A DNA stretch of 64,000 nt from Plecoglossus altivelis. Lineage: Eukaryota > Chordata > Actinopteri > Osmeriformes > Plecoglossidae. Of the stretch, positions 34,401 to 44,521 are shown piece by piece (positions within the stretch are counted from its first letter, which is position 1; the number at the start of each line of letters is the position of its first letter). The position numbers and the translations under genes are program-made. The notes under the pieces are model-generated. The model was not told where the DNA came from, searched no databases, and saw only the letters and a list, made by a program, of their open reading frames with translations. Location: the NCBI GenBank assembly GCA_036571765.1, contig BROE01000007.1:1159404-1223403 (forward strand). The letters are read 5' to 3'.

Positions 34401-36425
34401 TATTACTTATAACTCATGTTTAAAATTATGATGAAGAAAACATATGTTTTAACTTCCAAATATTAGGGTTCCTCCGGTGTGAGGGAACCTATTGTTTTTG
34501 TTAGTATTCCTACTATTATGGTTCCTCTGGTAGGAGGGAACATCTCTCTCTCACTCCAGGCAAAGGGATAGGAGATTTTTGAAGAGTTTTGGACAGGCAG
34601 ATTGCAAACATTAGGTAGCTCTGAGCGCAGGCTGCTCACTATTCTGCCTAGTACTGAGAAAGTAGGTGAGCACACAGTTGAGGAACCATAGAAACTTGTT
34701 GAATGTCTAGCAGACCCCAATCATTGCTATGCAAATTTACAGGTGGCACAGCCCAATATGAGGTTAACCCAAAAAGGCTGGGGTGGTGCTCAACTGGGCT
34801 GGAATGTGTGTGAGGTGGTTTGATAGTGCTCAATTGAGACAACTCAAATTTAATACTATTAAATCGCAGAACTTTGGCCTGAGATGTGAACACAGCAGAC
34901 TCAAGTATAACACCAGACACTAAATGTAAACCATGTCTTGGAAGAATAATGTGGACGTCTGTGCATCCTTTTTTGGTGTCAACATTGTATTAACACCAAC
35001 AGGGTTGAGGTCAGAAGTGTCTGATCCTTGTCTATAGTCACATCCACTTCCTCCAATAGTTGAATCCTTGAAAAACTGTGTTGGATGACCATGACGTGAC
35101 CATAACTGGGTCATATTACCATTAATTGGCTGTAAAAAGCAGTGATACAAAATTTCCATTTAGAATCGTGTCGCATCCGACAACTGGATCAGAATCTTAT
35201 TTTATCATTTCTTTTTGGCTTTCTGAATGCTTGGCTGACCCCACCTGCTGTTGTACACTGATCTGGCGACTGCTTTTTAGATACAAGCCTGTTGAAGATG
35301 CCTGCCTTTTGGATTTCTTTAACCAAGGCATTTTTATTGATGCATGAAAAGTGAGCTATGTTGTCATTTAAATCTACAATTCATGATGCATGTTTGGCTG
35401 TCTTTGCTCAGCAGCTTTGCTCGTACATCAACCAATCAGCACGCAACTCAAGTATTTATTAATGAACATGCCATATATGGACAAAACAGCCTATTTCAAA
35501 GCTGGACAATTTCTAAGGTTGCATTAGGACACATGAAATAGCACCCTGTCATTTTAAGCCCAACCAATGTTACATGCCCTATTCAAGCACCTTAAGGAAC
35601 ACTGTGAAATAACCTGAAAACCCAGTGTGTGACCCCTTTAAGTGTAATTCCAGGCACTGAGTGGACATCATGTCTTTCATTATGCCTGCCTTCTTCCTGG
35701 CACTCTCTCAGCCACACCACTCTCTTAGACGGTTTGACAGGGAAAGGACCAAGGGAGGCATTGTTGGTGCAGAAGCAGACATGTGTGTTGTCAACTAGTG
35801 ACCTTGGGGTTTAGCTGTTGCTCAATTCTGGCTTACCCTACCATGCCCAGAAGGTAGGTTTAAAGTAAAGAGTTTCAAGGCTAGTGGGAATCCTTAGCAG
35901 GTGTTTCCTGTCCTCCTCAAGCCAGGTGGAGAACAGCCACCGTTGACTTTGCCACCATGTGGCCTTCCTTGTGAGTTGTAAATGGTTGCCATAATGTGAC
36001 CAGCATTGTTGCTGTAAACACAACTGGAAAGTGCTCTGCCTCTGAGCTGACGCTTGATAGCAGGGTGGCGAAAACAAGATGGATGCGCAGTGAGAACATT
36101 CCTGTGGGCTTGCCTAGTCTCAGACCCCTAGACAGAACCTTACTGTCAACCTCCAGATGGTATCTGGTGATTAGCTGTGTAGGCAGGAGGGTAAACCACT
36201 ATGAGCAGAATGTCCATATGGGGTAGATTTCCACAAGATAGAAATGCTTGGTCAGAAATGTTTCTCTAAGCCTGCAGACAGATTTTTCTCTTTTTTTACA
36301 GGGCATTGCAGCAATCTTGCCATTGTAAGTTTAAACCAGAAGATGTCACCCTTGTCTATGTTTTCAACTCAGAAAACACATCTGTGCCAAGAGAAAGTCC
36401 TGTCAAGCAAAGCCAATACAAATAT
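31471..36425. other. intergenic region with decayed repeats
   Basis: No supported gene. It contains the hAT relic at 32202-33084. A motif 'ggttcctccggtgtgaggg' / 'ggttcctctggtaggaggg' occurs twice at 34467-34540. An open frame at 33716-34075 has no recognisable domain and no conserved composition. Confidence 0.45.
32202..33084 (+). pseudogene. hAT transposase relic (GTF2IRD2-like family)
   Basis: Two ordered blocks: SRPFTEGRFIKDCALKMV and ICPEMKPEF near 32320-32410, and much further along MKERQPVQELSDPVWLEDL, RTKHLSALNIKKLNNKGHLV and QLPLSF near 32895-33060. These match the beginning and the late-middle part of GTF2IRD2/ZMYM-type hAT transposases (KPFTDGEFIK; SDPxWLxDLxFLxDIxxHLNxLNxxLQGK). 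The segment between is lost or scrambled. Related to, but not the same copy as, the fragment at 15004. Confidence 0.6.
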
Positions 36426-36776
36426 TACAGTTTTTCTCAATTGTTTACACAAAATTCTGGTACTTGAGACACAATGACCACAACATGTAACTCATTCACC
36501 AACCCCATTAACCAATTCTGCTAAACTACAAGCACAGTTCCTGCTTTACACTCAAATTGTAGTTCTAAAACACACTTTTTTCAAAACACTGCACACAATT
36601 CTCTGCTTTTGGCACAATTTTCATGCAGAAAATATCTTGTTTTCACAAGGAACACACTGCCATTCAAATATGTACACTAACTCATCACAAGGGCAAACAC
36701 CCATCACACAGATTTACAATTAGCAATCAGAGCTTTGGTATAAAAGGGCAACAGGTGAGCTCTTCTGTTTTGGAGC

Positions 36777-37350
36777 AATGGGTGCCAACATTGGAAACAG
36801 AAGCAAAGCCAGAGGAGTGAGAGTAAGAGGAGGAGAACGGGGAGGACGAGGACGAGGAAGGCCTCTGATCTCTGATGAGATCTGAGCCACTTTGGTTGAT
36901 CATGTGGTCAAGTCGTGGCCTAATGGTTAGGGAGTTGAGCTTGTAACCTTCAAGTTGCTGGTTCGATTCTCGCTCCGGCAGGAGTTGCAGGTGGGGATTG
37001 TGAATAAACAGCACTCTCTCTGCCTTCGATACTATGACCGAGGTGCAAGGCACCGAACCCCCAATTGCTCCCCGGGCGCTGGAGCAATAGCTGCCCACTG
37101 CTCCGGGTGTATGTTCACTGTATGTTCACTGTGTGTGCGTGTGTGCGTGCGTGCGGTTGCCCACTACTCACTGCTGTGTGTGCACTTGGATGGGTTAAAT
37201 GCAGAGGTAAATTTTAAGTATGGGTAACCATACTTGACAATATGTCACTTCACCATGGTGTAACAATGAGGGAGGCTGGACAAAGAGTACAGCCACATTT
37301 GAGCAGGTACACTGTAGCATCCATCATCTGGACTTTCTGAAATGGGAATA
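36777..37350 (+). pseudogene. Tc1/IS630-type transposase N-terminus, interrupted
   Basis: ATG at 36777 starts MGANIGNRSK, followed by an Arg/Gly-rich stretch (RVRGGERGGRGRGRP), LISDEI, an in-frame TGA, then ATLVDHVV. After the SINE the same protein resumes as HGVTMREAGQRVQPHLSRYT and VASIIWTF, a helix-turn-helix of the paired-like type that binds the inverted repeats. Another stop follows. No DDE domain remains. Confidence 0.7.
36912..37253 (+). mobile_element. tRNA-derived SINE inserted in the Tc1-type element
   Basis: Full-length relative of the copy at 9265: tRNA-like head with 'ggcctaatggttaggg' and B-box-like GGTTCGATTC, body, and end 'gacaatatgtcacttcac'. It separates DHVV from HGVTM of the transposase frame, so it came later than the transposon. 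Confidence 0.8.
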
Positions 37351-38117
37351 GGTAAGAAATCTACTCTCACTAGAAAATTGCAGTACTGCATATCAATACA
37401 GTACTACTGTACTTAATGAGTACAGTATTGCCTGTGGACTGTTCTGTAGGACTGTAAAAATACTGTAAAGTATGTTTCAAGTATTTAGGAAATGTATACC
37501 TACTTTGTATTTACAGTATTATTTGTTTGGCATTATTTGTTTGGCAGAACTGAAAGATTACCACTCAAGGTGGTCGGGAATGTGTTCGGTCGCCTGAACA
37601 GGAAAATTCTTCTGTTGTTTTGTATGTAGTGTATGTGCAACTTTGTGTTGGTTGAGTATGGGATGTACACTGTGTACATTGTTTTTGCAGGAAACTAAAA
37701 TAAAAAATGTATTGTGTATTTGTGTGTTTTGAGTGTAAAAACAATATTCTCAGATATCTCACAACACACTTATGTTTGTACTCTCTGTAGTAAGTGTAAC
37801 ACTGAACCAAAAAAAGGCCTAAGTCAATATGATGAATGGAGAAGAAATGTTTTTCATTCATCATAGTGTTTTACATTGAGCACATCAGTGTTCAGCTGGT
37901 TCTTATAAATGTCTATGCATATGATGGTTTGTGTGTGTCATTTGAAAACAAAATCCCATTTTGAGAAGAAATAACATCGTTTTGAATGTAAAGTTTCATT
38001 TTGCAGGAGAATTGAGGGGTTTTGGCAATGGTGTGTGTGTTTTTGTGTGTGTGTAGAGTTCTGAGAATATGAGGCATGCTTTCAGAAAATGTGTGTAAAC
38101 AATTGAGAAAAACTGTA

Positions 38118-39252
38118 AATAGGACTGGGAGATGACCTCTCAAAACTATTACTTCCATATAAACTATTATCATTGGTATATTATTATGTGGTATTAACAT
38201 TGTGTATCTGTATATTTGAATATTTTATGGGAAAAGTAAGAGCTTTGTGGCAGCTAGCCAATGCCAGAGGTGTTAAAATGTATGTGCATACATGATTTGT
38301 GGATTTGAACCATATGGGTTTACTTATTAGAAGAATATTAAGCAGACCATAAAAGTACCAAAGTTAATATATATCATTGCTACGAACAAAAACAGATATT
38401 TATTGTACAACAGAAACTAATTGGACTGTCATTGAGCTTGAATAAACCCTGAAATATAATTAAGTTCAATTGCACTCAGTATGGATTTGTAGAGCTTTCT
38501 CCCATAGGCTGCATGGGACATACAAACTCTATTAGAAACTGTCGCATTCCGACTGTATCATGATTCATTTCATTCATTTACTGCATTTCTAACGCTTAAA
38601 AATATTCCCTGACTCTAAAACATGTTTAATTGGGATATACCTACTGAATCCTTCAGCAAGTCAGTTTCACATCACAATATATGTTGATCGATGGATGAAA
38701 AGGAGGGCTATTGCATACTAATACCCCAGATGCGAGATGATATGGGTTCTCATTGGTTAAGGGACTGACACGTTTCTAAATTAGCATAAAAGACACACTG
38801 TCAAAGATTTCGCGAAGGGGTAAGTGGGTTATGCGTCACAGCCCTTGATGAAATACGAAAAAATACTAAACGATCTGCAATTCTGCGAATTAATGTGTTC
38901 CAATTGCAATGGAAAAACGTGTTATCCCAGAAAGTGCTGAAAGGATAGATGAACGCTGGAAGTGGAGATTCACGGTGCCTGAAGTGTAATAAACAAGTAA
39001 CAAAACCGTGTATAAGAAACTTGAGGATGAGTAGCAGCTGAAGTCTCTTTGTTGTTGCAGATTTCACCACGTCTCGTCTCCACAGCACGAACACTGGACG
39101 CATGAGGGATGAAATGGTAGACTATCAAGTTTCTAAACAAAGCTCATCAGTCGATGCAGCCTTCCACGGCACAAATTCACAGGGGACACTTTTGTTCTTG
39201 GAATCTCTGTAAGTGCTAAATTAACGTAGTATATATGGCAATGAGATATTGG
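38118..39252 (+). promoter_or_regulatory. cholinergic locus upstream region with candidate noncoding exon
   Basis: A good splice donor (ggaatctct|gtaagtgc, near 39209) ends a stretch with no long frame. This is where the noncoding 'R-type' first exon of the cholinergic locus would be expected, which splices either to VAChT or past it to chat. A partial match to the REST/NRSF site (tatccc...agtgctgaa, 38922-38941) has its halves too far apart to be canonical. Position and donor are seen; the function is inferred by analogy with mammalian and nematode loci. Confidence 0.4.
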
Positions 39253-39262
39253 TATATATAAG
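39253..39262 (+). promoter_or_regulatory. slc18a3: TATA box upstream of VAChT
   Basis: TATATATAAG followed by a G-rich stretch, 55-64 bases before the VAChT ATG. Initiation about 30 bases downstream would leave a 5' leader of roughly 25-35 bases. It suggests VAChT has its own proximal promoter besides any upstream shared one. Confidence 0.5.
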
Positions 39263-39316
39263 GGGGAGAGCACATGCAGTTTTACTGTGATAACTACATC
39301 ACACAAAATACGAGCC

Positions 39317-40885
39317 ATGGATTCGGAAGGGGTATCCTACGGGCTGGTCAAGTCAGCTGCTGTAAAACTGTCTGAGATGGGTGAAAAAACGAAGCAATTG
39401 GGAACGGCAATCAAGGATCCTCATCAGCAAAGACGGATTATTTTAGTGATCGTCTGCGTGGCTTTACTTCTAGACAACATGCTCTATATGGTAATTGTGC
39501 CGATTATTCCAGATTACCTTGCTGATCTAGAGATTGAACAAGCAGAGCAAGTGCATGTAGTTATCAATATCAATTCCTCAACGAACAGCACAAACCAAGC
39601 TAAAAGCAATAAAGACAATTTGGACGTCCAAATAGGAGTACTTTTTGCTTCGAAGGCTATCCTGCAACTATTAGTAAATCCATTGTCAGGAACTTTCATA
39701 GATCGCGTGGGATATGACATTCCGCTTTTAATCGGACTAACCATTATGTTTATCTCTACATGTATATTCGCTTTCGCAGATAATTATGCAACCTTGTTTG
39801 TGGCCCGCAGTTTACAAGGGCTGGGCTCAGCTTTTGCGGACACATCTGGAATTGCTATGATAGCAGATAAATACACCGAGGAGGCAGAGAGAAGTAAAGC
39901 CCTTGGCATTGCGTTGGCGTTCATTTCTTTTGGAAGCCTGGTGGCGCCTCCGTTTGGGGGTATTTTGTACGAGTTCGCAGGGAAACGCGTACCGTTTTTT
40001 GTACTTGCCTCCATATGTCTGGCGGACGGCATCCTGCTTTTGACTGTGATAAAGCCATTCTCCAACAAGACTAGAGAGAACAGGCTGGTAGGTACCCCCA
40101 TATACAGACTCATGATTGATCCGTACATAGCTGTGGTGGCAGGTGCGCTGACGGTCTGTAACATCCCACTGGCCTTCCTGGAGCCAACCATTGCAAACTG
40201 GATGGAAAGCACCATGCACTCCACAAAGTGGGAGATGGGATTAACATGGTTACCAGCATTCTTTCCACATGTCCTGGGTGTATACATAACTGTTAAATTA
40301 GCTTCCAAGTACCCAAATTTGCAATGGTTTTACGGTGCTATAGGTATGGTTATTATCGGTGCAAGTTCCTGCACAATACCAGCATGCAAAACATTTGGAC
40401 AACTAATTGCCCCCCTATGCGGGATATGCTTTGGCATTGCTCTTGTAGACACTGCTCTCTTACCGACTCTTGCTTTTCTGGTCGATGTGCGTCATGTGTC
40501 AGTGTATGGCAGTGTGTATGCTATAGCTGATATATCCTATTCAGTTGCATATGCCATGGGTCCCATAGTTGCCGGTCAAATAGTGCATAACCACGGGTTT
40601 GTGCAACTTAATTTAGGTATGGGTCTCGTCAATGTTCTTTACGCGCCGGCCCTTCTACTACTCCGTAACGTATGCCAAATGAAACCGTCCTACTCAGAGA
40701 GAGATAACCTTCTGGAAGAGGCGCCTCAGGGTCTTTACGACACCATCAAGATGGAGGAGCGGAGAGGTAAGAAGAAGGGCTATAGGTCTGCAGGAAACTT
40801 CCTGCCGGTCGACGAAAACGGCTTTGACCCCTTTCGATCACAAAGGTCGCATTTAGATGATGCCTCCGGTATTGAGTACAGTTAA
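39317..40885 (+). CDS. slc18a3: slc18a3, vesicular acetylcholine transporter (VAChT), intronless
   Basis: 522 residues, a proton antiporter of the major facilitator superfamily (DHA1/SLC18) that loads acetylcholine into synaptic vesicles. Start: the frame is open from a GTG at 39287, but the first ATG is 39317 in good context (gagccATGG), and the protein length then fits the family (about 530). Twelve membrane helices are apparent. Asp53 in helix 1 (LLLDNMLYMVIVP), Asp175 (FADTSG), Asp378 (LVDTALLP) and Asp405 (AIADISYS) are the charged residues known to matter in VAChT. The loop after helix 1 holds two N-glycosylation sequons (Asn86, Asn90). The MFS loop motif is GTFIDRVGYD. The tail has the SERDNLLEE di-leucine sorting motif (Leu465-Leu466). 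Same strand and 3.6 kb upstream of the chat start, as in the conserved cholinergic locus. Teleosts can have two copies; I cannot tell which this is. Confidence 0.97.
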   Translation: MDSEGVSYGLVKSAAVKLSEMGEKTKQLGTAIKDPHQQRRIILVIVCVALLLDNMLYMVIVPIIPDYLADLEIEQAEQVHVVININSSTNSTNQAKSNKDNLDVQIGVLFASKAILQLLVNPLSGTFIDRVGYDIPLLIGLTIMFISTCIFAFADNYATLFVARSLQGLGSAFADTSGIAMIADKYTEEAERSKALGIALAFISFGSLVAPPFGGILYEFAGKRVPFFVLASICLADGILLLTVIKPFSNKTRENRLVGTPIYRLMIDPYIAVVAGALTVCNIPLAFLEPTIANWMESTMHSTKWEMGLTWLPAFFPHVLGVYITVKLASKYPNLQWFYGAIGMVIIGASSCTIPACKTFGQLIAPLCGICFGIALVDTALLPTLAFLVDVRHVSVYGSVYAIADISYSVAYAMGPIVAGQIVHNHGFVQLNLGMGLVNVLYAPALLLLRNVCQMKPSYSERDNLLEEAPQGLYDTIKMEERRGKKKGYRSAGNFLPVDENGFDPFRSQRSHLDDASGIEYS

Positions 40886-41582
40886 CTTTTGAAAATTACG
40901 GCACAAATTGGCAACATTCCCATTGAACACTTAAACTTTGCTAAAACTGAAGAGTATAGTCGATGAACAAGATGGTATGAACTGATGTGCAATATAAACA
41001 GCCATTCACTAAGCACGATTGTATGATCTGTTTCGCTAGTTCATTTAATTGAAAGTAATTTAATCGTGTTGAATCGCCTATAACCCAATGAACATGCAAT
41101 CTGAGTTTTTGTGAGAGAGCAATCAAGTGTTGAATTTGTGTGCACAATATGCGCGTGCACGCATTGCGAGTACAATATGCGAGTATATGACAGTAAAAAA
41201 AAGTGAAATGCAAGACTACCAATGCAGATTAGACTATGTTGATAAATCCTAGATAGAGTGAAAACTTTATCTGTGAAAAAAACGGGCAAAAATATTATGA
41301 AGTAGCCTATATAACGCAAATCAAGACTTTATCGTATATATTTCAATATCAGATAACATTTTTTCCTTTGAAATGCAGTGTTTCTATGAAGTGTATCATG
41401 ACAAATGTGTAGGATATATATGGATATATCAACATTGTAAATTATAGGTTATGTGGGCCTTTGCATTGAGTGTTTGCGTGTTTGTTAAAATGGTTCATTG
41501 TTCAAATGTGAAGTCGGTTATTCTACTTGTTGGTAATGTATTGAATACATCTATGTGAAGTAATCGATTGTTGTTTAAATAT

Positions 41583-41588
41583 AATAAA
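41583..41588 (+). promoter_or_regulatory. slc18a3: VAChT polyadenylation signal AATAAA
   Basis: AATAAA about 700 bases after the VAChT stop, within an AT-rich region followed by 'tgaatgtgtgtgatgtgtc', a GT-rich element often found downstream of cleavage sites. Confidence 0.6.
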
Positions 41589-44320
41589 AATGAATGTGTG
41601 TGATGTGTCACATTTGTCAGAGTCAAACGATCATATAACGTGCTATGGAAAAAAAGAAGACGAAGGATGAGAATGACTATAGATGGAATTCAATTTGACC
41701 ACAAACACGGAGCAGAACGCAATTTTTGCTTGATGAACTAGATTTCACATTGCATATGCACCAGTTGCACGACATTAAATCAAAACAAAATCGGTTGACT
41801 AGGCAGATATGGAATTTCTCGGAGTTTCTCTGTAGCTATTAATCTCAACGGAACTGTTTCAGTGTAGCCTATACATGAGAGTCACAGCTATAAGCCTAAA
41901 CGCATCTTTGCGCACTCGTGTGTTCGCGCATGTGTGAAATATCGGATGAGAAGACCTAACAATATCAAGACAACCAAACTAAATGGTCAATCAAATCCTC
42001 TCACCACATGGACATAATCTTACCATTATTGTTGCCAGCTAGCCCCAATCAAGTCGAAAATGGTGTTAAATGTTATGTCAAACGGAGCCAACTTAAAACA
42101 AAGTACTGATAAACTCAGACTCAGCTCAAAAGGGATCTTGCCCAACAGTCCATTGACTACCACACCAAAGACGATTTCCAAGCTCAGAAGTCAGAGGGAA
42201 AGAAACTTCCAAATACCATGTGCATGACCGGATTGATTGGGATTAATTGAATTGAATGAATTGGATTTGATTTCTTTCCTACACCAGACTACATAGGAAC
42301 ATGGAAGTAAATGCACAAACAGGGTGAAATGCTTGGGCACCTTCGCACCCACTGTTCTTTGTTGTCTTGATGAGTCATATTCAGACATGGTTATTTACTT
42401 ATTTTTAAATTTTGTGTTGCGGTTCACAAACGTATGAGCTTGTTACTACAGTGTGTATGATCCCACACACCCACACAGGGCTCGACAATGACGAGATAGC
42501 GATAACAAAAACAGTACAATTTGTGTTTACGTCAAGGCAAGTAACCTATGCTGAATGAGCAGTAACCTTTTAATGAAATAAATCTCAATCAAAATCATTT
42601 GGTGATATTTGTTCAGCAATCTTAAAATGAGGATATATTCACAAGGTGATATTCCGAGGGTCTCCAAAAACTGCAGCACAGCCTGCCACTTTCATGCACC
42701 TCAATTCTGCTTTACGGAAATATGTTGAAAATCAAAATGTGTTATTGTCATGCGTCACAACCAAATGTTAAACTGAAAAAGTATATCTGCTCAAAATGTA
42801 TATGTTTGGTTTTACATGCATGCGGATATCTTTTTGTTTTGTACACTGGCACTTTGCTGGTTTGTTACTGCATTATTTTAGTCACTTGTTCTTGGTCAGC
42901 CAAGTAAACAACATGTTTGGTGGATTTGATGCAAATTCGTGAAAGTTTAGTTTGAAAGGAATTATGATTTTAACGTAGCTCAAGTATCCCTAAATGATAA
43001 TGATAGTGAAGTTACATGAAATAGGTGACACCAAATAATTTATTGTACAACAAACTGTAAAATAATGACAATGTTTTAAATGAGGTTAATGTCAAGTCAA
43101 CAGTGTTGAATTGATTGAACTTACAATGTTATCAATAGTCTAGAACAAGAAGTGCATACTCTGTGACCTCTTCATTTGTGATTATTTGCCATTCATCATG
43201 AAAACATCTTCAACCAACAAAGGTTGTGATGACGTTGTGAAGCCACAGTTAACATTTGAGACCGACCATCTACATATTTAAACACCAAAACTAGCATACA
43301 GGACGGGAAACTCAGCGAACACAATTGTGTGTACAGCAATAAAACGACAAATATCCTAATCATGAATGTGTGACAATTTTCAAAGATTTCATTCGAATGA
43401 AATGTGATGCGTTTTTTTTCTACGATATTAAAATTATGTGCACAAAGATGCATAAGATGGAGTTTGGTGATACAGGTAGGTTTTGGAACAGAGCAACTGT
43501 TACCGGCATCACCTTTGTTGACCTACCTATGTAGCCAGCATATAAAGTTCATCATAATTCATGTCTCGACGTATCAATAAAACATAATGTACACCAATAT
43601 TTACCTGTTACATTAGTCAATATATAAGAGTAAAATGAAAATACAAAGTTCGATGCAAGTTAAAGACACGTGAAACAAAGGTTCCAATAAGTTTTCAATG
43701 GAAAGTAACACGCAGCCCGGAATACATTCTTTGGGAGGAAGATTGTATTCGCCTACATGAGCATGACTTCCACGATGTCCGGCCTATAGATTGAATGGAC
43801 AAAACATTGAACTGTTAGTCAGTTTGGAATACAACTAAAATGTTTGCGCGTGTTGGGAAGATAAGGCCTAACAGTCAATCGTGTCATAATATATCCACAC
43901 AACTAACAATATTGTCATCAGGATCATCAGAGGCGAAAATTTATGGGCAGAGGTATTCTTTAAAGTTGAGCTCATTCAAAGAAAACGACCATTTCGAGCC
44001 CAGATAGGATATATTGACAAATACTCCATTACATTCTATAGGCTACCAAAGACTCTTTCAATCCTCAGAGATGGGCAGGGGAAAGCGAGGTCTCAAATCT
44101 TTCTCCACGAATGTGTCGAATGGGAGGAGTTTCCTGTCTCTAAGAGTAGGTAGAGATAAACACTTTTAGATATTTTTTTTTGCGCGTTAAAAAAAGTCAT
44201 AGCTTTCCATGGGAGCTACGCGTGGATGTTCCGGAAAATTAGCAGGAACATTCCTTCTTTTCAGAGGAGTTTTGTCGCGGGGCATCAAAGCATAGATGTA
44301 TTTTTTGTTGAATTTGTAAA
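41589..44320. other. intervening region between VAChT and chat
   Basis: No coding block. AT-rich, with no clear transposon termini. By analogy this is intron sequence for transcripts starting at the upstream exon, and it should hold neuronal control elements; I cannot pick them out without alignment. Confidence 0.45.
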
Positions 44321-44339
44321 CCCAATGGTAATATAAAGG
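44321..44339 (+). promoter_or_regulatory. chat: CCAAT and TATA elements before the chat start exon
   Basis: CCCAATGG at 44321 and TATAAAGG at 44332 lie 135-150 bases before the chat ATG. Initiation near 44360 would give a leader of about 110 bases on the first coding exon. This fits an M-type promoter separate from the upstream shared one. The two boxes are closer together than usual. Confidence 0.4.
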
Positions 44340-44473
44340 GGCTCCGCATAAAGTCAAGCTATTTTATTGTTGTTTTCACAAGGTGGATTTTCCGGTTGAA
44401 TGCAGGCAAAACTGAAGCTGAGTCGTCTTCATATTATTTTCTCTTGAACTGACTTATCTGGTGATAAATCAAG

Positions 44474-44521
44474 ATGCCTATCCTGGAGGGAGAGACATCG
44501 AAAACCCTGGCAGAGAGCTAT
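44474..44521 (+). CDS. chat: chat coding exon 1 (start exon)
   Basis: ATG in 'aagATGcc', codes for MPILEGETSKTLAESY, donor 'tat|gtatgt', phase 0. A short first coding exon starting MP-LE fits other fish ChATs as I recall them. No earlier in-frame ATG joins it. Confidence 0.8.

Larger units (their letters stand above)
36428..38115 (+). mobile_element. Tc1/IS630-type transposon with terminal inverted repeats, split by a SINE
   Basis: Left end CAGTTTTTCTCAATTGTTTA (36428) and right end, its complement, finishing at 38115, are each flanked by TA (36426-36427 and 38116-38117). This is the target duplication of the Tc1/mariner superfamily. Inside is the start of a transposase frame, a SINE insertion and an internal deletion. 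The element lies about 1.2 kb upstream of VAChT. Confidence 0.82.

Noticed and set aside
39287..39316. Upstream in-frame GTG start for VAChT.
   Set aside because: Eukaryotic initiation at GTG without support is unlikely; ATG 39317 has a good context and gives the family length.
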